Shown: positions 13,741 to 24,599 of the stretch, piece after piece | Layout of the letters: every line of letters begins with the position of its first letter | How positions within the stretch are numbered: the stretch's first letter is position 1 | Source: Coriaria nepalensis | Taxonomy: Eukaryota; Streptophyta; Magnoliopsida; Cucurbitales; Coriariaceae | Direction: 5' to 3' | DNA: 64,000 bases | Assembly (NCBI GenBank): GCA_027186245.1 | Contig: CP114489.1 | Span: forward strand, 5,897,501-5,961,500 | Made by a program: the position numbers and the translations under genes | The notes under the pieces: model-generated | The model's database searches: none | Told to the model about the DNA's origin: nothing | The model's input: the letters and a program-made list of their open reading frames with translations, nothing else

Positions 13741-14188
13741 ACCCAGCATGCTTCCCTATCCTTCTATATGATTGGGTCCTGAAAAAGCTGTTGTCAATAA
13801 TTTCTCTAATATCTAATCAGTAGTTCATTATTACCATTGCAATAATCTGTAATGATATTTTCTTTAATATATTTTGGGGTTTATTATGATCGACAAATGA
13901 TTCAATTACGACCTGACAGTACATCACTTTAATATTATGCATATGCGCATATCTATATTTCTTTATTAACACTACTAGCATAATATTAATTCCTTTTAGA
14001 TTATGATGATGAACATTAATGCAATGACCTTAAATTTTAGCATATCAAACTTGTATAATCTTTAAAACTAACATGCTGTATGATGTTGATACTGATCTCA
14101 TCTTTAGCATATTAAATAAAATTATTATATTTCCAAATTAACATACTATATAACAATTATGCCCACAAATACTATCTTCAATTCAACG

Positions 14189-14254
14189 TGCTTGATAACA
14201 ATTAATTCAAACATCACAACATGCTTGATAACAATTAATTCAAACATCACAACA
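14189..14254 (+). repeat. 33-bp direct tandem repeat
   Basis: TGCTTGATAACAATTAATTC begins at 14189 and again at 14222; the 33-bp unit is perfectly repeated once. Confidence 0.8.
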
Positions 14255-14325
14255 ACATTAACCGGATATTATCTAAGTGTTCTAGTGAGACTATATTTAT
14301 AAGAAATTTTATGGAAAGTTGTATA

Positions 14326-14434
14326 TTTTCCTTTCCTTCCTCTTCCTTCTCCCTTTCTTTCCTTTCCTTCTCTCTTTTTTCCCTTCTCGTGTTTCCTTCC
14401 CCCTCCCCTCTTCTCGCTTCCCTCTCTTTTCTTC
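14326..14434 (+). repeat. Polypyrimidine tract
   Basis: About 110 bases almost wholly C and T (CCTTTCC, CTTCTCC blocks) with a few G. It may form an unusual helix structure or be a decayed microsatellite. Confidence 0.75.
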
Positions 14435-14439
14435 ACGGT

Positions 14440-16550
14440 TTCCTTTTTGTTTTTAATTTTGAAATAGGCGAAGCCCTTTTAATAGTGTAAGTGATGGTTT
14501 AATTCGTTGACGCATTCCATATTATGTGTCAAATGACATGTGTAGTTAATGACATTTGCTTAAGTGTCTTAATGACACTTAACACCACCATTTTTTTTAT
14601 TTAATTAATTAATTTAAAATTAAGTCGTTCCAAATTAAGAAAAAAAATTAGAAAATATCCACTTTTATTTCTATTATTAAAATTAAGGATAATTGAGAAT
14701 TAAAATTTACTAAAGCCAACTTTAATTCTCTTTTCCCACACTACTATATATATAGTTTAGAAATGTAGAGTGTTTACAGTAATTTTTTGGTGAAATGGTT
14801 ATGTAATATATAAATACTTATGTAACTGATGATTATTGAGATTTTGATTCTGCATCCATTTCAATTGCCTAATACTATAGCAGAGAGGAATACTTGAAAT
14901 AGGTGATATTCTAAGTATGTATTATAATTATTTGTGACCAAATTCAAGGTCACAAAAAAAGAAGTTAATTTTGACACGTCTTTACTACGTGGTAGATTAT
15001 GTGGTCGGTTCCTTAAGTGGGGAGGGGAAAAATTTTTGATTATTTATATTTGAGCTTCAGTGGTCACAAATACTGTGTTGGGACGGATATAATCTGACGC
15101 CCTCCATTGGTGGCAAAGTTATGTTTCGGTCACAAATGCTATTTTTTGCCGACCCGATTGACCATCGCAATAGACACATTTTGTCGTTGTGTTGGTTTAT
15201 TAATTGATTTTTGTTGTTAAATCCATTGATCAATATCAGTATTTGAAAAAGAGAAGCAGTCATACACTTCTTTCAGTACGTCCTTTTTCAAGATTTTGGA
15301 AGGGTTATAATGAGATTTCAAAACGTTTGTTATGACTGCATTGAAAAACTTTCGACGGTCCGCAATATTTTTTCCATTTCATATTGTAAGGTTTCTACTT
15401 CCATCGGGTTAGAATGTACGTATAAATGTGTTTTGTTTCCAACCGTTTTGGGTTATATTGAGAAAATATCTTAAATCATTCTAAGGCATATGTAATTTAA
15501 AAAAAATAAAAAAATTTCGCATGAGGTTACTGATCATATGACATATTATCTTATTATAATTATAAACGTCACATTCTTATATGTTATTAAATGAAAGTAA
15601 TATTTATAATTGTGATAAAATTTTATATATTATATGATCGTATACTATATATATATATAAATATATCACAACTATATATCATTTTAGTACAAATTCAATT
15701 TTGTTTGATATAAACAAAATGTGAAACTTATTAATTTATCTAACTCAATCTTTCAAAAAGAATTAAATAAATTGATCAAATCATCAATATCTTGACCTAG
15801 ATGATAAACACTACTAAAGCAGTATTTTCAAATTAATTTGATTAATTCATTTTATTCAACATATAAATCATTATCAAAATGACTATGGATGTGCATGGTT
15901 TGGATTTTGGCTATTTCCGTGGCTTGCACATATAAATCATTATCAAAATGCTATTTTCCCCCTAACTAACCCAAATGGCTCGCCAAAATTTTGGTTCAAT
16001 TTTTTATTTAACTATTTGTTTAATAATTATAATAATTAATTAATTAATAACACTAAGTACTAATAATATAAAATTAATATATAAGTATCAAATCCTTAAG
16101 TTTTACATTTAAATAATCTTCAACGATCAAAAATGAAAATCAACTTCATTCATTAAAAACATAAAAAGATCGAATCAAATAAGAAAGCTTTCAAAGAGTT
16201 ATTGATTTGAACTTAGGCCTCTCAATGTTTATTCATGTTGCAAAATCCTTATAGCCTTGGTAGATGTACAAACGGCATAGTTTTGATGCAAAGGGAAATA
16301 TGAATAGTATATAAATACGTGTGTAATTAATATGATTTAGTTTGATGGTGACCGGATTGCTACAAATCCATCACTCAGCCAAATCTTTCGACTTTAATTT
16401 AGATTAAAATCTTGACCAATTCAGTATAGTTTAAATTTGTGGGTTTCAAGCAATTGACACGGTTTTCGGCCGAATTAGTCGGGTAGTTGATTATCTACAC
16501 ACCCTTAAAAGTCATATGAAATTACGAAATAACATTCTCACTCTTATTCC
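14440..16550. other. AT-rich repeat-like DNA; clustered GGTCACAAA motifs
   Basis: No intact gene. Between 14930 and 15150 the motif GGTCACAAA occurs three times on + (about 14950, 15061 and 15128), and GTGACC lies near 14935; this resembles subterminal repeats of DNA transposons, but no terminal repeats were found. The remainder is AT-rich. Confidence 0.4.
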
Positions 16551-16556
16551 TTAAAC

Positions 16557-17160
16557 TTATTCTCTTGGTCCATTTGGAAAGCAAGATGTTCTAAGGTTAT
16601 GATAATATTGATTATACTATTCAAAGTTGCACTATTGAAATTATTATTCTTGCAAGGTCTCTTTTCAATATGATTGAAGGTCATCACTTGTCTATGCAAG
16701 AGACTATGATTATGAGAATTCTCAAGACTCCCTTATGTACATTTCTACTCAAGTGAAGCTCATCAAATGGATTTTCCCTTCCTCCAATAGACTCAAGTTG
16801 AATGTGGATGGTGCTTATAAAGGCAATCATGGTTAGCAGAGGTAGAATCATCTTAAGGATTTTTAATGGGAATCTTATCAAAGCTATGGCCATATTTTGG
16901 GGTCCTCTTACTAGCATGAAGATAAAAGCAATGACTGTATTGAAAGGATATGACATGGTTGCTAATCTTAATGTCTCAAATATCATTATAGAATCATATT
17001 CTCTTACTCTAGTGCAAATGGTGGATGGCTCTAGCCCTAATCCTCCTAGACTATATCAATTTTTCTATTCATCGTCATATTTAGTCCTATAGTCATTCCT
17101 TATCTCATTGCTAAAGAGAGGTGAATCAAGTGGCGAATGTTTGCTCTTTCCAACCTTGGT
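16557..17160 (+). mobile_element. LINE-type RNase H domain relic (RVT_3-like)
   Basis: The strand reads LKLNVDGAYKGNHG, then after one frameshift and loss of a few residues GRIILRIFNGNLIKA..., WGPLTSMK and VSNIIIESYSLTLVQMV. This is the plant RNase H-like domain that occurs at the end of LINE reverse transcriptases and as stand-alone copies (LNVDGA, NGNLI, AEAMAVL and ESDS landmarks). Upstream text at 16557-16750 fits the linker before that domain. The Asp of ESDS is changed to Tyr. Dead copy. Confidence 0.72.
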
Positions 17161-17349
17161 TGTAACACTAAAACTAACTCAAGCTTTTCTATTTTAACTT
17201 CCTTATCAAGATCAATTCGCTTAAGGATTTTAGATGTTACAATTGGCATATATTACTGTTGATTCCAAAATTATCATTTTGGAAAGTAGCGGATAATGAG
17301 AAAAAAAGCGGCAGTGAAATTATGTAAAACGACAAACAAGAGAAGAGAC

Positions 17350-17698
17350 GGTAGGTCTAAATTGGCCAAAATACGCCAACTGACTGTTTGTTGCAAAACT
17401 TATTATTTTTGCATGAGAAGGTTGAGGAAGAATAGTCTAATAAGACAATACTAAAATTGGTTAGAAAAGGAGACAAATAAGCCTAAATTTTCCGAAATAT
17501 GCTTAAATTAGCTAAAATATGCTAACTAGCCGTTTGTTGCAAAACTTATTATTTTTGTATCACAAGGTCGAAGAAGAATGTTCGAACAAGAAAAATACCA
17601 AAATCGGCCAAAAAAGGAAGCGAATAGGCCTAAATTGGCAGAGATATGCCTAAATTGGCCAAATACGTCAACTGGTCTTTTGATGCAAAACTTATTAA
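17350..17698 (+). repeat. Degenerate tandem repeat (~130-150 bp, about 2.5 copies)
   Basis: Three units begin with (G)(C/T)CTAAATT and contain GTTTGTTGCAAAACTTATTA, followed in the two complete units by an AAGGT(C/T)GA(A/G)GAAGAA stretch. Starts are about 17353, 17481 and 17629; the last is truncated at the junction with copia coding sequence. Confidence 0.65.
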
Positions 17699-18005
17699 TT
17701 AAGAGTTTTATAAACTCTAATTTCCAATCAGATATTGATGATAGTAAATCAATCTCAAGATTTATTTCCACACTAAATGATGGAGCGGTTAGTTGGAAAA
17801 CTACAAAATAGGAAAAAATCGTAGATTCCACTACTGAAACCGAATACATTGCAGTTTTAAAAACAGTAAAAAAGGCGGCTTGGATGAAAAAGTTCATAAA
17901 TGAACTTGGTGTTGTTATGAGTATTGTTGATCTCGTAGTAGTGTACTATGATAACAACGGTTCAATAGCACAAGGAAAGGAACTTAGGAATTTGACATCT
18001 GTCTC
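17695..18005 (+). mobile_element. Ty1/copia RNase H relic
   Basis: Coding remnants in the order FQSDIDDSKSIS, GAVSWK, DSTTETEYIA, WMKKFINELGVV and VYYDNNGSIAQGKE. These are the landmarks of the copia RNase H domain, including the SWKS and EAEY segments and the D-N-GSI stretch. A stop (TAG) interrupts it after KTTK. A closely related copy lies at 60830-61120. Confidence 0.8.
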
Positions 18006-19280
18006 TTGACCCTCTCCTTTATTGGAATAAAGTCATATTATCGGTTGATTTATTGTATTATCAAAATTACAAATGACAAATTGGTCAACTGAATAAGAAT
18101 GTACTATTGAAGTGGGATAATGGATAGGAAAATCTAGCATCAGACTAAGTAGTCGCTAAGGCAAAAACTCATCCTCCTCATCATCCTCTGATAAATCAAT
18201 ATGAGTCAGGCAATTAGAAACCTTCCTCATTTACACATAAGTGCCCACATTAGCAATCCAACTAGATCTGTGAGCTGCAACAAAAAACATAAATAAGTAG
18301 CATAGAGATATATAAGTAAGAAATATAGCAAAAATTTAAATTTGCGTACCAAGCGTTGCACTTTTCCTATGAACTATAGTTGGAACAGCTAGCCGAATCT
18401 AAAGACTAATGGTCAATGGTGATTCACCTCTTTCTTTCTTGGCCCATGGAGGAAAAGTGTTGGCCGAACTCCCCATCTATCGAAAAAGATCTGTTGAAGA
18501 AAATTGGCCAAAATAGTGGCAAAATAGACCATTCCATCACTTTGAGAACACAACCGCAATCAAAGACCTTATTGGCCATATCTCAGCACCTAATCGAACA
18601 GTCAAAGACTATTTCTTGCTAGGTCGGATAGAGTTAGGTGGCAATCGAGTATACCATGTGAAAGCGTATTTTGTGACAAAATTTACAAACAGTCAAAGCT
18701 GGTCATTAGAACAGGCCTCCCTATATTGGACCACGAATCGGCCAATATGCTTGACCGTGGACTGAATTGGGCTTCACCTGAGAAAAGACTAAAGTCGAGA
18801 ACCTGATAACCACGAGGAAACGACTATTGGTTAACTTTATCTGAGTATGACTTATGATAGTCCGGCCGCACCAGTTGCTGGGTGGCCAAGCCATACATTT
18901 CTTAGACGATGTTATAGATCATACCCCTATCGACTGCAGGTTGAGTGGTGGCTCAGCTTCATAAACGGAGCCAGAAGTTGTAAAAGGAATTACAGCTTCC
19001 CATCTATGGGAAAATTCCCTGATGACATGTCGGCATAGGGAGTTGGTAGTGGCCCAAGGCCGATTGAAAAGGGGGCGGCGGATGCCTCGAATGTGCTAGG
19101 AAACTACGATTTTAAAACTCAACTGCATATCTCCTCGGTGGCGGAGGCAACCTACCTTAGTTAGTGGTTCGGCACATCAACTACATATTATGATTGGACT
19201 GGTGGTTTCGGTGGCCATGAGTTAAAGAGCAGAGAAGAGAAAGGGAGACAGAAGAAAAAAAAATTATTGTTCACTTTATT
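18006..19280. other. Unassigned repeat-like DNA
   Basis: GC content rises at 18400-19240 and GGCCAA-type words are frequent, as in transposon internal sequence, but neither strand gave a recognisable domain. Confidence 0.35.
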
Positions 19281-19450
19281 GCTCTAATATCATAATAGGA
19301 TGAGAGGATAGAAATTTATTTTCATATTTTTATTGAATGATGTCAGTTAAATATATACAGCAAAATACAACTGACTTGCCTAAAAGCTAAAATACATAAA
19401 AGTGGTTACAACAACTCTTGATTAATAATAGACGATATATCACTGAAAAC
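19281..19450 (-). mobile_element. Degenerate primer-binding site and LTR edge of a copia-like element
   Basis: GCTCTAATATCATA at 19281-19294 is close to the complement of TGGTATCAGAGC, the initiator-Met-tRNA primer site of many plant copia elements. Next to it on the right is TGAGAGGATAG and then a stretch with TTTATTGAATGA, typical of copia LTR ends in minus orientation. Only this edge can be supported; the far LTR end is not visible. Confidence 0.4.
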
Positions 19451-22030
19451 TAATTCCTAAAACTAAAGAATACTAAGTTTGAGAATATATGATATTGAAT
19501 AAGTCAATATATTATTGATGAGTTTCTGATATTCTATTCTTTTATTTACAATTATATTATTTCATTACACATTTCACTATTATATTTCAACTTTCTGATT
19601 AATTTGATCGTCGGAGAGGGTTTTCTGGCCATAAACTCTGGTGCCTTTCTTTATTTCGTGTGTACAGATCAGTTTTTGCTGAACATACATATAGTTAGTG
19701 ACGTAGTGTGAAGGTGCCCACCAAATTCTATATCAACAGTACTAATAATATTATTCAAGCATGTCGCAATCCACTTTATAGCTTAAAAGAGAGATAGTTG
19801 TGCACCACAAAGTTTCAGAAACCTTTTGACATTCAATCTAAATTAATTTCCAGTAGCATGTATGGCGGCCGCGAGCCCCAGCATGGGTCTCGTTAGATGC
19901 TAAGAATTGGTCATCATTGGATCGAATGATAGCTGCATAGATAGGCTAGATAGATAATTTGCGATCCCTCGACGGCAAATTCTTTTTGTCGTTTGATAGC
20001 TAATATTCCATTGACGCGGAGATGGATCTCTCTGCTAGGTTTATAAGTGCATTATCCACCGTTTTTAATGGGCTAAACAATGCCAGTTAGTGCATTAGTG
20101 CTTGCAATGTCACGACAATGAATAAAAAAGAGAACCTAAAAAATTAATAATTAAAAATTAAAAAAAAAAAAAAAACTAACGTTATTAAAGTACGTGGGAC
20201 GAAATGGATACCAATGCAAATATACGACGATGGACTTAGGAAACATTTTGTTTTATCTGTATCGTTATTCTTTAATTTTCTTATTCTTTTTGAAGTTTAT
20301 AATTTTAAGATTTTATCCCATTTATTACAAAAAAAAAAAAAAGTTGACAAAATTACTAACAATACTAAAATTATCTTTTTGCAAATCTAGAACTCTAAAT
20401 TTGAAAATTTTATTAATTTTGAGTTGAAAATTCGATTAGACCAGATCTAGATGCTATGTTAGTAAATAATAATAATAATATAATAAACATAAATTGATCT
20501 ATAACATAAAATTTAAATAATTAGAATTAGATCACAATCAACTCAAATTGGTTCAATCTGGGTTTTCTAAGAACCTAGATGACCTAGGCTAGATTGAATC
20601 GATCACGGTTCAATTGCAATCTAGGTTTTAATTTTTTTTTTTTTTTTTAAATCTTAATTTGATTATTTATTTTTATCTAGATTCGAGATTGACTTTGACA
20701 AGAGGAACATAACATAGTTATAATATTATAGAAAATATCATGCTTATATGAATGGCACGTCCCTTGCTAGCTGTTTGAGAAAGAATAGAGCAATCCTTAT
20801 TATTTGGCCGATCAAGGAAGGACAATCATTCTCTAGGTACAACAAAATAGTAATGTGCATCGGGTTAGATCCAACTAAAATGTCAGATGAAATCTCTGAC
20901 CCGATCCGTACAAGAACGGGTCGGATACTCGTTATCCATATAATGTAAGCAAATACCTATAACTCGGTAAATGAAGTTGCCGCCCCTTCCAGAGCACAAA
21001 CCTCTGCTTGTGGGCACTTAAGCCACTGTCACAAATTTTGCATTTCACTGGACACTCTAGATCTCTATTAAACTGTACATAAAAATAAAAAATAAAAAAT
21101 AAAATAAAAATGGGCAGGCGAGGAAGAATGGGCAAAGGGAGTGGTAGGCGAGGAAGGATGGGCAGCGTCGGTGAGGAAGGGTGGGAGGCGTTGGGGCCTC
21201 TAAGTACCTTTAGGGTTCTTACCCCATCTATGAAATGGTTCTTGAAAACTTCCTAAATTTAGTTTAAACTATTAACTTTGTTACTATATTTCCTCGTTTT
21301 GTAAATTTCTCTCCAAAATTTTTAATTGAATAAAAAATTTTCCTTCAAATTTATTAAAATTATTGTAATTGTGCTTATTAGTATGAAATAAGGACACCAT
21401 AGTAAAATATTTTAGGCTAAATTAATATTTTCATCCCTCAAATTTTATTATTCATTCATTTTCGTCTCTAAATTTTTAAATCATTCAATTTTGTCCTTCA
21501 TATTTTCATAAAATTCCGTTTCAATCCTCTTATCGGGGTGTGGAGGCGAAGCCCTACTCTACGATACGGTAAACGTAAATTATTAAAAAATTTCATAGCA
21601 TTTGGAGATAAAATCGTATATAAAAAAATTTTATATTTTAGTTTAGTATGGGTAAAATTTTAAATTTTGGAAAATTAATTATTGAAGTATGAAGTGGTGA
21701 AATTACTCATGACTTAAGAAAAATGAAGAATTGAGAAATAGAGATTATGGAGGCAAGACCTTCAAAATTACAAATCACCCCTAAAATTTTAAAATTAAAG
21801 ATTCACCCCTAAAAATTTTTAAAGAGTTTTTTGGGGCAGTGGGTGAAGGTAGATCCATAATTTGACATCATTATGATTCAACATCTATAATTAAAGATGT
21901 ACTATTAGATTAATTATGCTTTTAACATTTAAAAGTCTTTATAATTCGAGTACCAGCTTTTATTATTAATTAAGTTGATTGATGGCTCTTTGATCTTATT
22001 ATAATTATTAACACCTTCGGAAGGCCATGA
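19451..22030. other. AT-rich spacer upstream of the malectin-like gene
   Basis: No gene seen. It contains A- and T-runs near 20158, 20328 and 20633, a NotI palindrome GCGGCCGC at 19865, and repeat-like GGGTCGGAT words near 20870-20930. Sequence becomes promoter-like only after about 22000. Confidence 0.4.
21112..21195 (+). repeat. G-rich minisatellite (GGCGAGGAAGGATGGGCA type)
   Basis: Three imperfect units, each with GGCGAGGAAG(A/G)ATGGGCA or a close variant, in about 80 bp. Confidence 0.55.
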
Positions 22031-22033
22031 GCC

Positions 22034-22042
22034 CTATATATA
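22034..22042 (+). promoter_or_regulatory. TATA box of the malectin-like/LRR gene
   Basis: CTATATATAT lies about 40-45 bp upstream of the ATG at 22080, which would give a short leader. Confidence 0.4.
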
Positions 22043-22079
22043 TCTGATCATTCTCTACTCGTTATTATCAGAAACAGTA

Positions 22080-24474
22080 ATGGAAACTTCAAAGTGTTTC
22101 CTCTTTGCCTTCATTGGCGCATTGATTACAATTCCATTCCTAGTACAGGCACTGGATGATCCATCAGGTGAATAACGATAAACCTGACCTCTAGTCTTCT
22201 TCCCCTTCGCCTTGTATATCTTCGTTAAGTACTTCTGATTAGAAATCCTGACTTAAATTTTCACCATTTGTCTTTCTCACTTCTCAGGAACTTTTACTAG
22301 TATCGATTGTGGCTTACCGCCAAAAACAAGCTACATAAAACCCGGCACAAACCTCACATACATTTCAGATTCTCCCTACATAACAACGGGAGAAAGCAAG
22401 GAGATAGCACCTGAGTTCAAAAAAAGCTATGAGAAACAGACATGGAATCTCAGAAGCTTTCCTCAAGGAGTCAAGAATTGCTACTCCATATCACTCACAA
22501 ATGCGACCACGTATTTGATTCTTGCTGAATTCTTCTACGGGAACTACGATGGGAATGCTAGCCCGCCTGAATTCGACGTCTACATTGGAGCTAACTTTTG
22601 GATGACGGTTTCATCTACTGAGACGAGTAAGGGTATCGTCAAGGAGATTATTCATGTTGCCTCAGCAAGGGAATTTCACCTTTGCCTTATTAAAACTGGT
22701 AAGGGAATTCCAATCATTTCTGCGTTGGAGTTTAGGCCTCTCAACAGTACCATGTATGACATGGCTACATTTGGGATCTCATTGTCACTTTTACATCGCT
22801 GGGATTTCGGTTCGGCCAGCAATATGACATACAGGTAATTTGTCTTTAATTTACGAGTGAAGAAGATCAATGCAATATCATAGTTGACGACTTTGATTAT
22901 CTCCAGGTTCGGTGACGATAAATATGACCGGAGTTGGGAACCTTATAACGATCCGAAATGGAAGGTATTAAGCACAACCCAAGAACTCGTACACAACAAC
23001 AGGTACGTACCGCCGCCCATTGTAATGACAACCGCGGTGACCCCAAGTGATCCTAAAGCTCCACTGGAAGTCTCTTGGGAGACCGCAAACCTAACAGCCT
23101 TCCACGTGTTCCTATACTTTGCTGAAGTTCAACCACTTACACCGAAACAGTATCGAGGGGTCAATATTAATCTAAACGGAGTGCTTTGGTTTGGTCCTTT
23201 TGTTCCTAGATACCTATGGACAAATACTATATTCAATCCATCACCTATGTTTGGATCCAAAAAATATACCTTTTCGTTATCCAAAGTGGAAAACTCTACA
23301 GCTTCAGAGTCACTCCCTCCGACCATGAATGCCCTTGAGGTTTACACTGTGACTCAGACTCTCCATTCTGAAACGGACCAAGGAGATGGTACGTACATAT
23401 ATATAATGTGGATCTTTATTTGTTGTTGCTTATGGGTTTATGTTTATTCAGAAATCATGATGATTATACAAATGTGTACATATGCAGTGGATGCCATCGA
23501 GAAGATCAAGTCGACTTATGGAGTAACTGAAGATTGGAATGGTGATCCGTGTACTCCAACAGGATACATTTGGAATGGTCTGAATTGTAGCTATGATGCT
23601 AGTTTCCCTAGAATCACAACCTTGTAAGTACATATAATATATAGATAAATATATAATTATAGATATATATCTATATGACGTATATCTAAACAATAGAAGC
23701 GGTAAGCCCATTTGGGTAAAATTACTGAACTGACATTTAGAATATATAGTATTATATTTTGACGTTTGAAACTTTGTGATAGGAATCTATCATCAAGTGG
23801 ACTGAGTGGTGTGATATCTGCTTCTATCGGCAATCTAACAATGCTACAAGTTTTGTAAGTATTCCTACTGATTATTTGGGTCATAATATATTATTGATAA
23901 TATGACCTCAAATGAACAAACGGATTCATTCATATCTCAGGGACTTGTCAAATAATAAACTAACAGGAACAGTGCCTACTTTTCTTACTACCTTATCACA
24001 CTTGAAAGTCCTGTAAGTTACATGGGTTTAATTCTCTATAATAATGTAAAATAAATAAAAAATAATTATCTTAACCAAATGACAATTCAAATGCAGAAAC
24101 TTAGAGAAAAACATGCTCACGGGTGATATTCCATCTGATCTTATTAAAAGATCCAAGGATGGTTCCCTATTATTAAGGTACGTATTTTCATACATAATAA
24201 TTACAAGTTTTACCACATTTAAAGATTATATTTGTATGTTGATGATGATGATGATGATATTCTATACAGTGTGGGAGATAATCCGAATCTAGATACATGT
24301 GCATTACTTTCATGCAAAAACAACAGTACTGCTCCTCTTCCGTCCGTAAACACGACTGAAAACAAAAACACAACTCGCCCAAACTCAAGTACAACTGGAA
24401 AGATGTCAAAGAAGGCCGGTCTTCTTATTCATTTAGCTTGGTGGATTGCTGCTGCTCAACTCCATAATCTTTGA
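22080..24474 (+). CDS. Malectin-like/LRR receptor-like protein lacking a kinase domain
   Basis: Extracellular part of the malectin-like LRR receptor kinase family (LRR-I type). Exons 22080-22167, 22288-22834, 22907-23388, 23488-23623, 23783-23854, 23941-24012, 24097-24177 and 24270-24474 join in phase to 560 residues. Order: signal peptide 1-23 (cleavage after VQA); malectin-like domain about 30-360 (IDCG at its start, WNLRSFP, ISALEFRPL); GDPC motif 391-394; three LRRs from 418 (each of the first two LRR exons is 72 bp); Ser/Thr/Asn-rich linker; a final hydrophobic stretch AGLLIHLAWWIAAAQ ending five residues from the stop. Relatives continue with a membrane helix, basic stop-transfer residues and a kinase. 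Here there is a stop instead, and no kinase exon follows before the transposon relic. The tail could be a GPI-anchor signal or the remnant of the lost membrane helix. Confidence 0.87.
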
Positions 24475-24599
24475 CGCGTTTAATCGCTGGTTTGTGTGAA
24501 TGATGTATTTTATACTATTTTTTATATGTAACTTGTTTGTTAAGGTGTCTTAATTAGGTTAAGACTGTCTTAATTATGTAACTTGTTTGCATGGTGATT

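Noticed and set aside
19865..19872. NotI site GCGGCCGC, considered as a vector or cloning junction
   Set aside because: The flanks are ordinary AT-rich plant sequence on both sides with no vector text.
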